Source of the DNA: Pseudoalteromonas rubra
GTDB lineage: Bacteria > Pseudomonadota > Gammaproteobacteria > Enterobacterales > Alteromonadaceae
Assembly: GCF_001482385.1 (NCBI RefSeq)
Contig: NZ_CP013611.1
Location: 3,231,501 to 3,295,500 of the forward strand
Reading direction: 5' to 3'
Length of the DNA: 64,000 nucleotides
Part shown: positions 17,892-26,245 of the stretch, piece by piece
Numbering within the stretch: position 1 is the stretch's first letter
Layout of the letters: each line of letters starts with the position of its first letter
Notes under the pieces: generated by a model
The model's database searches: none
Told to the model about the DNA's origin: nothing
The model's input: the letters and a program-made list of their open reading frames with translations, nothing else
Position numbers and translations under genes: made by a program

Positions 17892-19706
17892 ATGAATAGA
17901 AGAACGAACGCTGCGAATACGGCCTGGCCGACGCGGCTCAAACGGCTGTTAGTGGTGGCTGTGATCCTTGTACTGGGTTTGTGTGCCATGCCCAACTTAT
18001 ATCAAAACAAAACCCAACTCAGTATCAGTGCGCTGCCACAAGCGCAGACCTTGCCCAGTCCCGACACACTCGTGCAATTGCTACAAAGCCATGGCTTTAA
18101 CGTTGCACAGATAGGTTCGGGCGAGCCAACGTTGGTGACGTTAACGCCACAGACTGCCTCAGCCTCTGCACAAGCTGTGTTGGCCGAGGCGTTGCAGGAT
18201 CAGGCGTCTGTAAAAGTGGTTGAACAAGCCACTGCGCCATATTGGTTGCAACGGCTGGGGTTATCACCCATTAAGCTGGGCCTCGATTTAAATGGCGGGG
18301 TGCTGTTCGTGTTGAAAGTCGATACCGACAAAGCACTGGAAAAGCGCATGGAAAATATCGCGCTGGAGGCAAAATCCCAGCGCATCCGCGATAAATTAAA
18401 AGGCGTGCGTATTGAACGCAGTTCGGTTGCAGGTCTTGAGTTGGTGGCGCTCCCTCAGGGGACGGCAGCATTGCAGCAGTTACAGACGGCATTGCTGGCC
18501 CAGTTTCAACACCTGAGCGTCCAGACACATAAACAGGGTAATTTATTACGGGCAACACTCAGCTACGATGAGGCTGGCAAAGCGGCTTTTGAACAACAAA
18601 CCATGACCCAGTCGCTGACCACACTCAGATCGCGGATCGAAGAGTTAGGCATTACAGAAGCTGTGACCCAGCGTCAGGGGGCCAATTACATTCGCATTGA
18701 GCTACCCGGGGTTCAGGATCCGGCGGCAGCAAAGCGGATCATCGGTGCGACAGCACAACTGTCTTTCCATGCGTTGCAGGAGTTCGGTGGCAAGCGCGTC
18801 AAAGCAGAGCATGGCATGGTTGGGTTAGATCCGCTGGCGATTTTTACCGGTGCCGATATTGATTCGGCGCAGGCTGGCCGGGACGAGTATGGCAAACCTC
18901 TGGTGCAGTTATTTTTATCATCCCGGGGCGGCGATAAAATGTTGCGCTTTTCCCGCGCCAATGTGGGTCAGCCTATGGCGACTATGTACAGTGAGTATAT
19001 CGCCGACAGCCGGGGTGAGATCCGGCAAAGCAGTCAGGTGATCTCAGTTGCCACCATACAACAGGTGTTGGGGCAGCGCTTCAGCATAACGAACCTGGGG
19101 TCATGGCAAAAGGCACAGGAGCTGGCGCTGTTATTGCGGGCAGGGTCCTTAGATGCGCCTTTAACCATAGTAACTGAACGCACCATAGGGCCTAACCTGG
19201 GTGCGCAGAACATCGCGAGTGGCTTTGGTGCACTGGCACTGGGCCTGTCGCTGACATTGGGATTCATGTTGTTGTGGTATCGCAAGCTGGGTGTCATTGC
19301 CTGCATGGCGCTGGTGGCGAATCTGGTGTGTTTAGTGGGCCTGATGTCGTTACTACCGGGCGTTGTGCTGACCTTACCCGGCATTGCCGGCCTGGTCCTG
19401 ACGATAGGTATGGCGGTCGATACCAATGTGATTATCTTTGAGCGGGTCAAAGAAGAAAAGCGACAGGGAAGCAGCATGCGTGCGGCGCTCCAGCGTGGTT
19501 ACCAGCAAGCGCAAAGCAGCATCATAGATGCCAATTTGACTACCATGATCACCGCGCTGGTGTTGATGTCCATTGGCTATGGCCCGGTTAAGGGGTTTGC
19601 CATCACTTTGGCGTTGGGGATCATCACCAGTATGTTTTGCGGCGTGGTGGTCTCCGGCCAATTGTCGCAGTGGTTCTATCGCATCAAATCGGAAAAAGGA
19701 GCCTGA
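17892..19706 (+). CDS. secD2: SecD-type protein-export membrane protein, second copy
   Basis: 604 residues. It has an N-terminal membrane segment, the P1 opening IKLGLDLNGGVLFVLKVD (canonical GLDLRGG), the P1 end GIQVS-like PGVQDPAAAKRIIGATAQL, and five C-terminal membrane helices with MAVDTNVIIFERVKEE. SecDF uses the ion gradient to pull exported proteins through SecYEG. The ATG at 17892 was preferred over a GTG at 17880 because AAGTGAG gives it a ribosome site. It is not next to yajC-tgt, so it is probably a paralogue; Vibrio carries a comparable second pair. The symbol secD2 is descriptive. Confidence 0.88.
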   Translation: MNRRTNAANTAWPTRLKRLLVVAVILVLGLCAMPNLYQNKTQLSISALPQAQTLPSPDTLVQLLQSHGFNVAQIGSGEPTLVTLTPQTASASAQAVLAEALQDQASVKVVEQATAPYWLQRLGLSPIKLGLDLNGGVLFVLKVDTDKALEKRMENIALEAKSQRIRDKLKGVRIERSSVAGLELVALPQGTAALQQLQTALLAQFQHLSVQTHKQGNLLRATLSYDEAGKAAFEQQTMTQSLTTLRSRIEELGITEAVTQRQGANYIRIELPGVQDPAAAKRIIGATAQLSFHALQEFGGKRVKAEHGMVGLDPLAIFTGADIDSAQAGRDEYGKPLVQLFLSSRGGDKMLRFSRANVGQPMATMYSEYIADSRGEIRQSSQVISVATIQQVLGQRFSITNLGSWQKAQELALLLRAGSLDAPLTIVTERTIGPNLGAQNIASGFGALALGLSLTLGFMLLWYRKLGVIACMALVANLVCLVGLMSLLPGVVLTLPGIAGLVLTIGMAVDTNVIIFERVKEEKRQGSSMRAALQRGYQQAQSSIIDANLTTMITALVLMSIGYGPVKGFAITLALGIITSMFCGVVVSGQLSQWFYRIKSEKGA

Positions 19707-19707
19707 T

Positions 19708-20610
19708 ATGCATAAACTCTGGCAAACAATTCGTACCTCAGGTTTACTACTGAGTCTGATAGCGGTCATACTCAGCGCTGTGTTCGTCAACCAGTACGGA
19801 CTTGAGTTTGGACAGGACTTTACGGGTGGCTATGTCAGTGAGTTCCAACTCGCTCAGGATATCTCCAGCAGTGAGTTACGCGACCAGCTGACGCCCTATG
19901 TTTCCGGGGAGTTTCGATTATCTGAGCACGATGCCCTTCACTGGCAATTATTTCAGCCACCGCAGAATAACAGCCCGAAACCGCTCGACTGGCACACTCA
20001 GTTGCCCGACGAGCTGGGGATGGAGATCCTCGACAGCCGCTATGTGGGGGCGCAGATAGGCGCTGAGCTTATCGAGCAGGGCGGGCTGGCTTTGCTCGTG
20101 AGCTTGTTGGCAGTGGGCTTGTATCTGATAGTACGATTTGAATGGCGACTGGCTGTATCGGCAAGTCTGGCCCTGCTACATGACGTGCTTATCACACTGG
20201 GCTTTTTCGCTGCGACCGGAATGGAATTTGACCTGACGGTACTGGCCGCCTTGCTGGCCATCATTGGCTACTCATTGAATGATTCGATTGTCATTGGTGA
20301 CAAAGTCAGAGAGTTGGTTCGCGCCCGTCCGGATAGCACCGTGAGCAACACCATTAATGCGGCGCTGGGCAGCACCCTGGGCAGAACAGCCATTACCTCG
20401 CTGACGACATTGACCACCATAGCTGCACTTTGGTGGCTCGGTGGAGCCAGTTTACAGGGGTTTGCGAGTGCTTTATTCATTGGGGTTGCAGTCGGGACCT
20501 GGTCTTCTATTTTTGTCAGCGCAACATTACCGCAGTGGCTGGGCCTGAGCCACAGTAACTATCAGCGCACGCTTAGCGAGCAGGAAAAGCAGCAGCTTGC
20601 TGAGCCTTAA
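19708..20610 (+). CDS. secF2: SecF-type protein-export membrane protein, second copy
   Basis: 300 residues, normal for SecF. The start at 19708 is one base after the secD2 stop, with GAAAAAGGAG just upstream; the longer open frame is an artefact of overlap with secD2. Motifs are LEFGQDFTGGYVSEF (canonical GxDFxGG), the membrane loop NDSIVIGDKVRE, and GRTAITSLTTL. It forms the SecDF complex with the upstream gene. A strong convergent terminator follows. Confidence 0.9.
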   Translation: MHKLWQTIRTSGLLLSLIAVILSAVFVNQYGLEFGQDFTGGYVSEFQLAQDISSSELRDQLTPYVSGEFRLSEHDALHWQLFQPPQNNSPKPLDWHTQLPDELGMEILDSRYVGAQIGAELIEQGGLALLVSLLAVGLYLIVRFEWRLAVSASLALLHDVLITLGFFAATGMEFDLTVLAALLAIIGYSLNDSIVIGDKVRELVRARPDSTVSNTINAALGSTLGRTAITSLTTLTTIAALWWLGGASLQGFASALFIGVAVGTWSSIFVSATLPQWLGLSHSNYQRTLSEQEKQQLAEP

Positions 20611-20622
20611 GAGCTGCATTGT

Positions 20623-20660
20623 GTTGCTCAAGGGCAGGCCGTAGTTTGCCCTTGAGCAAC
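20623..20660. terminator. Bidirectional terminator between secF2 and a CadC-like gene
   Basis: GTTGCTCAAGGGCA and TGCCCTTGAGCAAC form a perfect 14-bp stem with a 10-base loop, placed between two convergent genes. There is no clear T run, so it acts from stem strength or blocks read-through from both sides. Confidence 0.65.
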
Positions 20661-20664
20661 GCTG

Positions 20665-22773
20665 TTAATCCGCCAGTAGTAACTCCACCACCTCTTTACG
20701 CGATGTGAGTTGTTTGATGAGGAGGATTTGCGCATCGTTGACGGCTGAAATGCGGATAATATCGTCTGCCACAGTGGTGATAATTTCAAAATCACCACTG
20801 TGCAGATCGTAAGACCACAACTGGGCATCCTCGTTGATCCCATACAAGGTATTACCAAATGCGGTAAACAGTCGCTCGCTGCCTTGTGTCAATAGCGGTT
20901 CAATCAGCTGATCTTCAACCGGGCCGGATCGCCAGAAACGATCCATGTGATCGGTATAAACCAGGCTCCCGTCGGCGGTTTTGAGCGCCCAGGTTACGTC
21001 GCGGTCTTTGAGAATACGTACATCAGCGGTGTTAAGATTCAGCTCTGCAAAGGTGAGTATGCCATTGACCCGGATCAGAGATAAGGCTGTCTGATTGCGA
21101 CTGTCCCAATGGAACAGCTGCACTACCGGGTAGTCCAGTGGCACAGTATGTTGGCTGCCATCCAGATTGAGACGCACCAGCGTTTTGTCGGTATTGGCTA
21201 ACAGCTGTGTCCCATCGGCGGACCAGTGGGTTTCATATAAAGAGGTGTCCATGGGGAAATTGCTGAGCTGGCGGGGGACTTGCCCATCACTGAGCCAGAT
21301 CTGCATTTGTCCGGAGCGTGCAGAATTAAAGGCGAGCAGCTCACCCCCTGGCTGAAACAGCGCGTTGCTCTCTTCCCGGTTCGAGCGTTCCAAAATCTGA
21401 CGTGCTTGTGCCTGTGTTGCCTGGTGTAAAGGCATGGCATAAATATCGCTGTCGTATTGTCCTTTGATCACCAACATACGGCTGTCACTGGGATGAAACA
21501 CCGGTGAGCCCATAGGTTCATCCACCGGCAGCGTCACCGGGTTAACCTGTCCCTGATAGGTCAGGGTGTATAACTGGCGGCCGGTGCTGAAGGCGAGTTG
21601 ATTCTCATAGGGAGAAAAGTTGGGGTAGATGGACTTAAAGCGAGCAATGGTATTGGGGTAGTGAATGCGGTGGCTGGATACCTGCTCACCATCGGGCTTG
21701 AGCATATCAAGATAATAATGTGACCCTTCGCCGAGGCGCACGACCGCCAGCAGACCGTCTTTACGCGAGTAATCATAGCTGATGATATCGCCATCACTGA
21801 CCTCATAAAGAAGGGTGCTGGTGTTATCTTGCAGTGAGTAGCGGATTAATTTCCAGCGTTCATGGTTTTTTTGCAGCAGTGCAATGTGGTCACTGTCCAG
21901 CCATTGTGGCTCTCTGATCTGTGAGTTTTTGCACTCCAGCACGCGAGTAGGCGTTTGTGGTGATTGCAGTGCTTTATCGAAATCCAGCGTCATAAGGTGG
22001 TAGCAGAGCTTTTGTGTCAGGGGCTGAATACAGTTAGAGGTTTGTACGAAGGCCAGCGTTTTGCCATCGGGCGAAAACTGATGTTGTCCGTTGATATCCA
22101 GGTTGTCCGTGAGACGAAACTCTTGCTGGGTATCGATACGTTTTGCCCAGATATTATTACGGCACACTTCAGTAGAATAACGATGAAACACGATATATTC
22201 ACCGTCTGGGGAGTATATTCCGGCAACTTCGCGGTTATCTGTGGCAGTCAGTGGCCGGAATTCGCTGATCGTGAGCTGTGCGCTTGAGCTTGGTTCGAAT
22301 AAGACTGAGGCTGCGAGGCCAACAATAAAAAACGCCGCTGCAAACAGGGCAAAACCAAATTGAGAGCGAGAGCGTATCTGAGCGGGCCCAGGTGTGTGGC
22401 GTGGTTTGGGTTGAATGCTCTCTGTGTGCTGTTCAGGCGTCGTACTTTGCGATTGTGCTTGCCAGCGTACTTCGCATTCCAGGCTGTAGCCCTTCTTGGC
22501 ATGGGTCTTGATGATATGCTGCTCTTTGCCATCATCACCTAATGCTTTTCTTAACTGCGCAATGCAGCGCTGAAGGGTGTTCGGCGAGACGATGGTATCT
22601 GGCCACACGTGATCCAGCAGCATGTCCTGACTAAGCACTTGTCCCTGATGTTTTGCCAGCACCGTGAGTACAGACAGTGCCTTAGGCGCTAAGGTTTTTA
22701 TCTCTTCTTCGACGGTGATTTGATTACGTGATAAGTCTACGTAAAACTCACCTATCCAGTATTGCTGTGTCAT
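20665..22773 (-). CDS. CadC/ToxR-like membrane regulator with a periplasmic beta-propeller
   Basis: 702 residues. Residues 5-100 form a winged helix (KALSVLTVLAKHQGQVLS, LLDHVWPDT, IIKTHAKKGYSLE), followed by a linker, one membrane helix (about 138-158) and a long propeller with PDGEYIVFHRYS, SPDGKTLAFVQ and PGGELLAFNSARSGQMQIW. The layout matches the regulator at 13.3-15.4 kb, but the sequences are clearly diverged. It is divergent from a secreted PD40 protein gene 192 bases away. The propeller probably senses a periplasmic signal; the ligand is unknown. Confidence 0.86.
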   Translation of the reverse strand: MTQQYWIGEFYVDLSRNQITVEEEIKTLAPKALSVLTVLAKHQGQVLSQDMLLDHVWPDTIVSPNTLQRCIAQLRKALGDDGKEQHIIKTHAKKGYSLECEVRWQAQSQSTTPEQHTESIQPKPRHTPGPAQIRSRSQFGFALFAAAFFIVGLAASVLFEPSSSAQLTISEFRPLTATDNREVAGIYSPDGEYIVFHRYSTEVCRNNIWAKRIDTQQEFRLTDNLDINGQHQFSPDGKTLAFVQTSNCIQPLTQKLCYHLMTLDFDKALQSPQTPTRVLECKNSQIREPQWLDSDHIALLQKNHERWKLIRYSLQDNTSTLLYEVSDGDIISYDYSRKDGLLAVVRLGEGSHYYLDMLKPDGEQVSSHRIHYPNTIARFKSIYPNFSPYENQLAFSTGRQLYTLTYQGQVNPVTLPVDEPMGSPVFHPSDSRMLVIKGQYDSDIYAMPLHQATQAQARQILERSNREESNALFQPGGELLAFNSARSGQMQIWLSDGQVPRQLSNFPMDTSLYETHWSADGTQLLANTDKTLVRLNLDGSQHTVPLDYPVVQLFHWDSRNQTALSLIRVNGILTFAELNLNTADVRILKDRDVTWALKTADGSLVYTDHMDRFWRSGPVEDQLIEPLLTQGSERLFTAFGNTLYGINEDAQLWSYDLHSGDFEIITTVADDIIRISAVNDAQILLIKQLTSRKEVVELLLAD

Positions 22774-22965
22774 AGTGTTCCTAATGCGCCATGCGCTCCT
22801 CGCACCTGTATCAAAATCACACGCTAATTTTAATTTAACTATTTGATAATAATGCTTTTTGTAATTTTCATAATAAAGTCAGCAAGAAGTCACCGTCAGG
22901 CCCAGATTTTTTACTCTACACCGGTATTTTGATTGCTCTGCTTACTCGCTTACTGGGAGAATAAT

Positions 22966-23859
22966 ATGATGAAGCCTGAATTACCAAAGTTACTTTTGTC
23001 TGTTGTGGGTCTGTTTGTATGTAGCAATGGCAACACTCAGCCTGTGTTGACTGAGCTAAATGGCCCTTACCTGGGCCAGGAGCCACCCGGATTAACTCCA
23101 AAAGTGTTTGCTCCGGGACTCGTGTCTATGCCCGACTGGGGCGATGCAGTGCATTTCGCGCCTGATAAAGCAGTGCTCTATGTTTTTCGTTGGCGGATGA
23201 ACAATGGGCAGCGTGAAACGGCATCTGTGACCTTTAACCGGGCAGCTGGTGGATGGCAGCAGGTCATTAATACGCAAACGGGAAGAGCGCCCTATTATGC
23301 GCCGGATGGGCAAAGGGTGTTTTATGGCAAGCAATATAAAACGCGTACCCCGGATGGGTGGTCAGAGATGAAAAAGCTGGGTCCGGCCTTTGATGATATT
23401 CCAATGATGGGCCTGAAAATGTCGCTCAAGGGCACAATTGTGTTTGACGAGTTTACCCGGGATGGCAAGGGGGTGCTGAGGTACTCTAAATGGGAAAATG
23501 GTGAGTGGCAGAAGCCAAAGGCCCTCAGCGAAACAATCAATACCGGTAAATGGAATGCGCACCCCTTCATCGCCCCAGATGAATCTTATGTGATGTGGGA
23601 TGGCCATCGGGAAGCGGGGTTTGGCAGTGCTGATCTGTATATCAGTTTTCGTCAGCCTGATGGGTCATGGGGCGCGGCGATTAATCTGGGAGAGCGAGTT
23701 AACACGGCCGCCGAGGAGGGCGGGCCGCAAGTGACACCCGATGGCAACTACCTGTTTTTCAATAGAATGGTTAAGGCTGAAGGGAAACAGGGTAAAGCGC
23801 AGTCTGACTTATTCTGGGTCGATGCAAACATCATCGAAACGCTCAGGCCCACTCAATAA
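22966..23859 (+). CDS. Secreted PD40/TolB-like beta-propeller protein
   Basis: 297 residues from the ATG at 22966, which has GGGAGA 5 bases upstream. A signal peptide is followed by the family signature GPYLGQEPPGLTP.VFAPG, then PD40-type blades (FAPDKAVLYVFRWR, APDGQRVFYGKQY, IAPDESYVMWDG, TPDGNYLFFNR). A paralogue lies at 29316-30176 with the same signature and blade order. Function is unknown; such proteins bind or sense ligands in the periplasm or outside. It is divergent from a CadC-like regulator that may control it. Confidence 0.75.
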   Translation: MMKPELPKLLLSVVGLFVCSNGNTQPVLTELNGPYLGQEPPGLTPKVFAPGLVSMPDWGDAVHFAPDKAVLYVFRWRMNNGQRETASVTFNRAAGGWQQVINTQTGRAPYYAPDGQRVFYGKQYKTRTPDGWSEMKKLGPAFDDIPMMGLKMSLKGTIVFDEFTRDGKGVLRYSKWENGEWQKPKALSETINTGKWNAHPFIAPDESYVMWDGHREAGFGSADLYISFRQPDGSWGAAINLGERVNTAAEEGGPQVTPDGNYLFFNRMVKAEGKQGKAQSDLFWVDANIIETLRPTQ

Positions 23860-24018
23860 GGTCATAAGGGTTGCTACAGCTGGACGTGCGTACTAAATTC
23901 GCTTCGACACTTAGTGTAGTCATACACTTCTAACCTTAGGTAAAAGATGTTTGACATTGGGTGTAATATCAACCAATATGAGTTAAAGATTTTTTACTTT
24001 GAGTTAAGGGGGGTATTC

Positions 24019-24528
24019 ATGACAAGTAATGAAAAGCTGAAAGTACTGAAAGCATTACTCGACTCTCTGAGTTTTCGGGACCTGACACTAACGTTAGATC
24101 TGCTAGTGACTGGTGCTGTGGTGTATTTCTATGCAACCAGCCTGATGGCGGCCAGCGCTGAGCAGCTAGCCAGCGGTACCTGGATATCTCAGTTGTTGAT
24201 CAAGGTGGTGGGGGTCTCTGTCGTCCTGTCAATTATCAGTCAGTTGTTGCTGGAGCTGGTCAGCGACGGGGATGTCGAAAAACCGCTGGATGAGCGCGAA
24301 AAATACCTGTCGCTGGTAGGCAACAAGTATGCGCTTTGGATACTTCAGGCTGGGGTGTGTTTTGCGATTGGCCAATATGCTTTGGAGCAAAATGGCCTGG
24401 GTGCAGCGCAGCGTGCGGAATTGCCGTTCCTGACTTTGCACATTATGGTGGGCGCATTTCTCCTAGCGGAATTGGTTAACTATGTCACCCAACTGATCCA
24501 AAATCGGATGGGAACCCTTCATGGCTGA
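24019..24528 (+). CDS. Four-helix membrane protein paired with an HTH regulator
   Basis: 169 residues from the ATG at 24019, preceded by AAGGGGGG. Four hydrophobic segments are visible (about residues 28-45, 60-82, 108-125, 137-155), with a short charged loop (SDGDVEKPLDEREKYL) between the second and third. No family was recognised with confidence. Its 3' end overlaps the XRE-type regulator gene by 8 bases, a common two-gene layout in which the HTH protein governs the membrane protein. Confidence 0.6.
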   Translation: MTSNEKLKVLKALLDSLSFRDLTLTLDLLVTGAVVYFYATSLMAASAEQLASGTWISQLLIKVVGVSVVLSIISQLLLELVSDGDVEKPLDEREKYLSLVGNKYALWILQAGVCFAIGQYALEQNGLGAAQRAELPFLTLHIMVGAFLLAELVNYVTQLIQNRMGTLHG

Positions 24529-24745
24529 GTGCACAATCACTAATCAGATCAGAATGTTGCGATTTATGGCCGGAGAGATGACCCAGAAAGAACTCGCTGA
24601 GCGTGTTGGGGTAACCCGCCAAACCATCATGGCGATTGAGGCAGCCAAGTATTCGCCATCGCTGGAAGTGGCATTTAAAATTGCTGAGGTTTTCGATCAG
24701 CCGCTGGAGTCCGTCTTTCAGTATAAACACCGCGCCGAGCCGTGA
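24521..24745 (+). CDS. Small XRE-family transcriptional regulator (YozG-like)
   Basis: 74 residues, almost entirely an HTH_3 domain: IRMLRFMAGEMTQKELAERV, VTRQTIMAIEAAKYSPSLEVAF. It overlaps the membrane protein gene by 8 bases. Members of this group usually accompany a small membrane protein and probably regulate the pair. No toxin-like partner is visible. Confidence 0.85.
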   Translation: MAECTITNQIRMLRFMAGEMTQKELAERVGVTRQTIMAIEAAKYSPSLEVAFKIAEVFDQPLESVFQYKHRAEP

Positions 24746-24895
24746 AAAAGGTGTGTATCAGGAGGTACACTAGTAGGTAGAATGTATGATATTCCTGGCA
24801 CTCTAATTGCATTAACAGAATGTAAATAGCGGGCCTGCTTAGTTTGCCGTAGAGAGATGACCCGCCCTAATCTCCCCAAAGGAAGGATATCATCT

Positions 24896-25357
24896 ATGAA
24901 TGCAATCAACGCAAGCGCTGGCGCCAGTGCAGCCAGCCAGGTCTACGCAACACGCAATACTTACACTGCCGAGGAGTCATCTGGCAATCCACACAAAGCC
25001 GGCGCAACAAGCGACACGGTCACACTCAGTGATAAAGCCCGGCAAGCGGAAAATAAGTGGCAAGAACTTGCAGCCAAGTATGACGTGCACAATATGTCGG
25101 CAGGTGAAATGCGCAGCTTGTCCAGAGAATTATTTGATGGTGGATTTATCGGTACAGGTGAAATGATGGTCATAGGCGCACCCACCTCGATGAATGAAGA
25201 TCCGTTCAAGAAACACGATCTGCTGAACGATATGAAACATACCTATCAGCTGTCATCAGCTATGGGTGGGCATAGCAAAGAATCAAGCGAGTTATATCTG
25301 AAGTCCATTGAGATAATTCAAAGGCTGGGTCAAACCAGAAATGGCTCAGTAGCTTAA
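24896..25357 (+). CDS. Small soluble protein of unknown function
   Basis: 153 residues from the ATG at 24896, which has GGAAGGA 8 bases upstream. The N-terminal half is low in hydrophobic residues and rich in Ala, Ser and Thr, with the phrase SDTVTLSDKARQAE that recurs in proteobacterial surface and regulatory proteins. The C-terminal half is helical. No signal peptide or membrane segment is seen, and no domain is recognised. Confidence 0.6.
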   Translation: MNAINASAGASAASQVYATRNTYTAEESSGNPHKAGATSDTVTLSDKARQAENKWQELAAKYDVHNMSAGEMRSLSRELFDGGFIGTGEMMVIGAPTSMNEDPFKKHDLLNDMKHTYQLSSAMGGHSKESSELYLKSIEIIQRLGQTRNGSVA

Positions 25358-25363
25358 TCAAAT

Positions 25364-25388
25364 GGGTGCATAACTGCACAATGCACCC
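25364..25388. terminator. Stem-loop between convergent genes
   Basis: GGGTGCAT and ATGCACCC pair around a 9-base loop, between the genes ending at 25357 and 25402. The T run is poor, so the call is tentative. Confidence 0.5.
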
Positions 25389-25401
25389 GTACGACTTTGT
25401 A

Positions 25402-25971
25402 TTAGTTGATATACAAAGAGTCACTCCAGTAACCAAACGGAGAGGCAACCGAGTTGGCAGAAGCTTTTACCTGACCTGCAGACTGGCCGGTGAAGTCCCA
25501 ACCGTATAACCAGCCTGTGACTGTTTCACCAGCCTGGCAACGGTGTAGATCTGAGCCACATCGTGCTTCACGGAGCGCCGCAGACTTTGACACCCCATTC
25601 ATGGTTGCGTTGTTTGGATTGCCGTAGCCGACTTGCCAGGCATATACATATAAGTAGCTGCCACCGTGATTGGTGCCAGTAGAAAAATCTCCGGCAAGAA
25701 TCCTCTGATCGCCACCAAGCTGTGAGCGGACCAGGCCAAATTCAAAGTAGGAGATACCTGTGGCGGGTGCCATAGGTTGAACATCAAAGCGCGGATATTG
25801 CTGAGGTGCTGTTTTATACTCAGGTGCCTGTTTAACAATATCGGCAACCTGGTGTGCGACGCCGTAGTAATTCTCTGCATTTTTCATAATGCCATTTTCA
25901 ATATCACCCGCCAGTGCTGATCCTGACATGAAGGCAACTAATCCTAATACTGCATTTCGTAGATTGTTCAT
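25402..25971 (-). CDS. Secreted protein of unknown function
   Basis: 189 residues with a signal peptide (LGLVAFMSGSALA). The mature part is rich in Gly, Tyr and Trp, contains two cysteines likely to pair (REARCGSDLHRCQAG), and has a compact aromatic core (GGSYLYVYAWQVGYG, TGWLYGWDFTG). No family is recognised. It stands alone, convergent with the gene before it, and is divergent from the BNR exoprotein gene, with about 270 bases between. Confidence 0.6.
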   Translation of the reverse strand: MNNLRNAVLGLVAFMSGSALAGDIENGIMKNAENYYGVAHQVADIVKQAPEYKTAPQQYPRFDVQPMAPATGISYFEFGLVRSQLGGDQRILAGDFSTGTNHGGSYLYVYAWQVGYGNPNNATMNGVSKSAALREARCGSDLHRCQAGETVTGWLYGWDFTGQSAGQVKASANSVASPFGYWSDSLYIN

Positions 25972-26245
25972 AAAATTGTCCTTATTACAAAGAGTGTTTC
26001 ACTGCGGAGCAGAACACCCCACAGAATTGTATTGTTTACTTTTTGTGAATCTTTTTAAGCTTTTATTTTACATTTTTTGTGTGGGATTGTTTTGGATCAA
26101 AAAGCCGTGATGTCTGAGCTTGGGCGCGAAGGCTGTAACCCAATGTTTGAACTATATACAGAAATGTTAAGTATCTGATAAGGTGACAAGTGACCTGTTT
26201 GTCAGGTAGTTATAACAGGAAAACAATAAATAAAAAGGAGTGGAT

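Noticed and set aside
19573..19707. Longer N-terminus for SecF2
   Set aside because: The extension overlaps SecD2 coding sequence and lacks a ribosome site; the start at 19708 has one.
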